Shown: positions 5,117 through 6,297 of the stretch, piece by piece
Position numbering within the stretch: position 1 is the first letter of the stretch
How the letters are laid out: the number at the start of each line of letters is the position of its first letter
From: Coriobacteriaceae bacterium
Lineage (GTDB): Bacteria; Actinomycetota; Coriobacteriia; Coriobacteriales; Eggerthellaceae
Reading direction: 5' to 3'
Assembly (NCBI GenBank): GCA_015062635.1
Contig: SUUF01000077.1
Span: forward strand, 3,040 to 9,336
Length of the DNA: 6,297 bases
The notes under the pieces: model-generated
Told to the model about the DNA's origin: nothing
The model's database searches: none
Seen by the model: only the letters and a program-made list of their open reading frames with translations
Translations under genes and position numbers: made by a program

Positions 5117-5245
5117 TGGTCCGTCGGGGACATACATGTGGCGACCGGGGACATACACCTGCGGCACGCTAGAGCGCTAAAGGTGTATGTCCCCGGACGC
5201 CACATGTATGTCCCCGGTCGCCACATGTATGTCCCCGATGGACCA
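5117..5245. repeat. REP/BIME-like fold-back repeat element with 21-base units
   Basis: A 44-base left arm (5117-5160) and a 65-base right arm (5181-5245) are inverted copies separated by a 20-base centre. The shared core is GTATGTCCCC or its complement. The left arm holds one 21-base unit (5126-5146) and a 14-base unit (5147-5160). The right arm holds the 14-base unit (5181-5194) and two tandem 21-base units (5195-5215 and 5216-5236) that differ at one base. The left 21-base unit is the exact complement of 5216-5236. The flanks TGGTCCGTC and GATGGACCA also pair, except at one position. The difference between the arms is therefore exactly one 21-base unit. The element begins 14 bases after the sufU stop codon and would form a very stable hairpin at the 3' end of the suf message. 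It resembles repetitive extragenic palindromes mobilised by REP-associated transposases, but none is present here, so the class is inferred. Confidence 0.75.
5195..5236. repeat. Tandem direct repeat, two 21-base units
   Basis: Two adjacent 21-base units, each ending CACATGTATGTCCCC, differ only at 5197 (A) versus 5218 (T). They lie in the right arm of the fold-back element, and the left arm has only one matching unit, so a one-unit gain or loss has occurred. The unit is a multiple of three and keeps a frame open on the plus strand, but nothing suggests that it is translated. Confidence 0.8.
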
Positions 5246-5259
5246 TTGGTGCGGTTGGG

Positions 5260-5694
5260 TTACCGTTCGTCGGCGAGCATGGTCATCGCGGTGCGCCAAC
5301 CGAGCTCAGCGCATTTCACGCGGGCGGGCATGCGCGATATGCCCTGCAGCTGCGCCGCTTCGCCCAGCGGAGCCAACTCTTCCTCGGACGTCACCTCGCC
5401 GCGAATCATCGCCAGGAACAGCTCGCCGAGCGCGAGCGCCTCGGCCGGCGTCTTGTCGGTTATCAGGTCGGCCATGATGTCGGCACTCGCCTGCGACACC
5501 GCGCAACCGCTGCCCTGAAACGCCGCCTCATCGATGACGCCGTCTTCCAATCGCAGGGAAAGCGTGATGTCGTCGCCGCAACTCGGGTTCACGCCCTGGT
5601 GCACGTGCGTGGCATCATCCATCTCGTACTTGTAATCGGGGTGCGCGTTGTGCTCCATCAACGCAGCCGTATACACATTCTGGTTGGTCACCAT
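5260..5694 (-). CDS. sufU: SUF-system Fe-S assembly protein SufU (IscU-like)
   Basis: SufU accepts persulfide sulfur from the cysteine desulfurase SufS during Fe-S cluster assembly. In Firmicutes it is a zinc-dependent sulfurtransferase, and it was earlier called a scaffold. The 144-residue length fits. Residues 7-14 (VYTAALME) match the family's N-terminal helix. The three conserved cysteines and the aspartate are present: C39 and D41 in NPSCGDD, C64 in GSGCAVSQAS, and C128 in RVKCAELGW. The insertion characteristic of SufU over IscU, between the second and third cysteine regions, appears present (about 95-118). It follows sufS by six bases, with the AAGGAG ribosome site overlapping the sufS stop. 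That site is only two bases from the ATG at 5694 but five from a GTG at codon 2, so translation may begin at 5691. No other suf gene follows, making this the end of the operon. Confidence 0.95.
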   Translation of the reverse strand: MVTNQNVYTAALMEHNAHPDYKYEMDDATHVHQGVNPSCGDDITLSLRLEDGVIDEAAFQGSGCAVSQASADIMADLITDKTPAEALALGELFLAMIRGEVTSEEELAPLGEAAQLQGISRMPARVKCAELGWRTAMTMLADER

Positions 5695-5696
5695 GT

Positions 5697-5702
5697 CTCC
5701 TT
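5697..5702 (-). promoter_or_regulatory. Shine-Dalgarno site of sufU overlapping the sufS stop
   Basis: AAGGAG shares its first bases with the TAA stop of sufS (TAAGGAG). It is two bases from the ATG at 5694, which is unusually close, and five bases from the next in-frame codon, GTG at 5691, which is a normal distance. This makes the exact start ambiguous by one residue and suggests coupled translation of sufS and sufU. Confidence 0.7.
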
Positions 5703-6297
5703 ACGAACCGTTGAACAAGTCCCACACCTGCTGCAAACCAAGCACCAGCCGGTCGATATCGGACGAATCGTTATACAGCGCAAGCGATGCGCGGCAGCAG
5801 CTCGAAATGCCCATCCACGCCAGTAGCGGCTGCGCGCAATGATGCCCCGCGCGAATGGCCACGTTCGACCCATCGAGAATGCTCGCCACATCGTGCGGGT
5901 GAATCGAGCAGACATTGAACGAGACCACGGCGATATGGTCTTCGGGCTTCGCCGGCCCCACCAGCCGCACGAACGGCAAGGCCGCGAGCTTGCGCGTGCA
6001 TTCCGCCACCAGGGCGCGCTCGCGTTGCTCGAGCACGTCATGTCCGACGTTCTCGATGTAGTCGATGGCGGCCCCCAAACCGGCGATACCCGCCGCATCC
6101 TGTGTGCCCGCCTCGAATTTCTGCGGAATGGGCGCCCAGCCCGCCTCGTCCTCGGTCACCCAATCGATCATCTCGCCGCCCGTCAGGAACGGGGGCATCT
6201 GCTCGAGCAGAGAGCGCCGCGCCCACAGCACGCCCACGCCCATCGGCGCGAACAGCTTGTGGCCGCTGAACACGAACGCGTCGCACCCCAGCGCCTG
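5701..6297 (-). CDS. sufS: SufS-type group II cysteine desulfurase, N-terminus beyond window edge
   Basis: SufS is a PLP enzyme that converts L-cysteine to L-alanine and holds the released sulfur as a persulfide for Fe-S cluster assembly, passing it to SufU encoded next door. The 198 visible residues are the C-terminal half of a protein normally about 400-415 residues long. They begin QALGCDAF and run straight into VFSGHKLFAPMGVGVLW, whose lysine (visible residue 14) is the PLP Schiff-base lysine. TGGEMIDWV follows, then QKFEAGTQD (cofactor and substrate loop). The catalytic cysteine is in RAGHHCAQPL (visible residue 154), the group II signature. The C-terminal CRASLALYN motif holds the substrate-binding arginine. 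The TAA stop is at 5701-5703. The GTG in the SGHK region is not a start, since the frame continues upstream to the window edge. With sufU only six bases downstream, the two are surely co-transcribed. Confidence 0.96.
   Translation of the reverse strand, partial: QALGCDAFVFSGHKLFAPMGVGVLWARRSLLEQMPPFLTGGEMIDWVTEDEAGWAPIPQKFEAGTQDAAGIAGLGAAIDYIENVGHDVLEQRERALVAECTRKLAALPFVRLVGPAKPEDHIAVVSFNVCSIHPHDVASILDGSNVAIRAGHHCAQPLLAWMGISSCCRASLALYNDSSDIDRLVLGLQQVWDLFNGS

Noticed and set aside
5117..5245. Possible CRISPR array
   Set aside because: The units are tandem and inverted with no unique spacers of constant length between them, and there is no cas gene nearby.
5138..5518. A plus-strand frame encoding a seven-residue repeat (YVPGRHM)
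   Set aside because: The periodic peptide is only the 21-base DNA repeat read in frame, and the rest is antisense to sufU. No ribosome site or domain supports it.

Overview
This 6.3-kb GC-rich window looks like a bacterial chromosome. All nine recognisable genes lie on the minus strand, so transcription runs from high to low coordinates. The combination of a SufU-type Fe-S scaffold/sulfurtransferase, a LuxR-type two-component pair with a membrane-embedded kinase, a Tat system and [NiFe]-hydrogenase maturation genes, all with G/C-ending codons, suggests an anaerobic actinobacterium. My best guess is Coriobacteriia (Eggerthellaceae-like). That placement is an inference from content and style, not from a marker gene.

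Layout in the direction of transcription. (1) 6297-5260 holds the end of a suf operon: the C-terminal two thirds or so of a SufS-type cysteine desulfurase, cut by the window edge, then complete sufU six bases later. (2) 5259-4961 is the only long non-coding stretch. It carries a striking fold-back repeat built from 14- and 21-base units (5117-5245), a small hairpin (5082-5100), and presumably the promoter of the next operon. (3) 4960-2124 is a compact run of five genes: an unrecognised 110-residue single-span membrane protein, a TatA/TatB-family protein, TatC (joined by a TAATG stop/start overlap), HypA and HypB. (4) 2066-1 is a two-component system: a six-span HisKA_3/DesK-like sensor kinase and a NarL/FixJ-type response regulator whose final residues run off the window.

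The genes share a plausible theme. SufS/SufU supply sulfur for Fe-S clusters, HypA/HypB deliver nickel to [NiFe] hydrogenase, and Tat exports folded, cofactor-loaded redox proteins, including hydrogenase small subunits and their partners. The middle operon therefore reads as a 'load the cofactor, then export' module. No hydrogenase structural gene lies in the window. The two-component pair may be separately regulated. The longer gaps at tatC-hypA, hypB-kinase and kinase-regulator each contain a GC-rich inverted repeat.

No tRNA, rRNA, CRISPR array, transposase or integrase was seen. Nothing here is clearly a new defence or mobile system. The most unusual items are the fold-back repeat, the small membrane protein heading the tat-hyp run, and the charged helical tails shared by that protein and its Tat neighbours.
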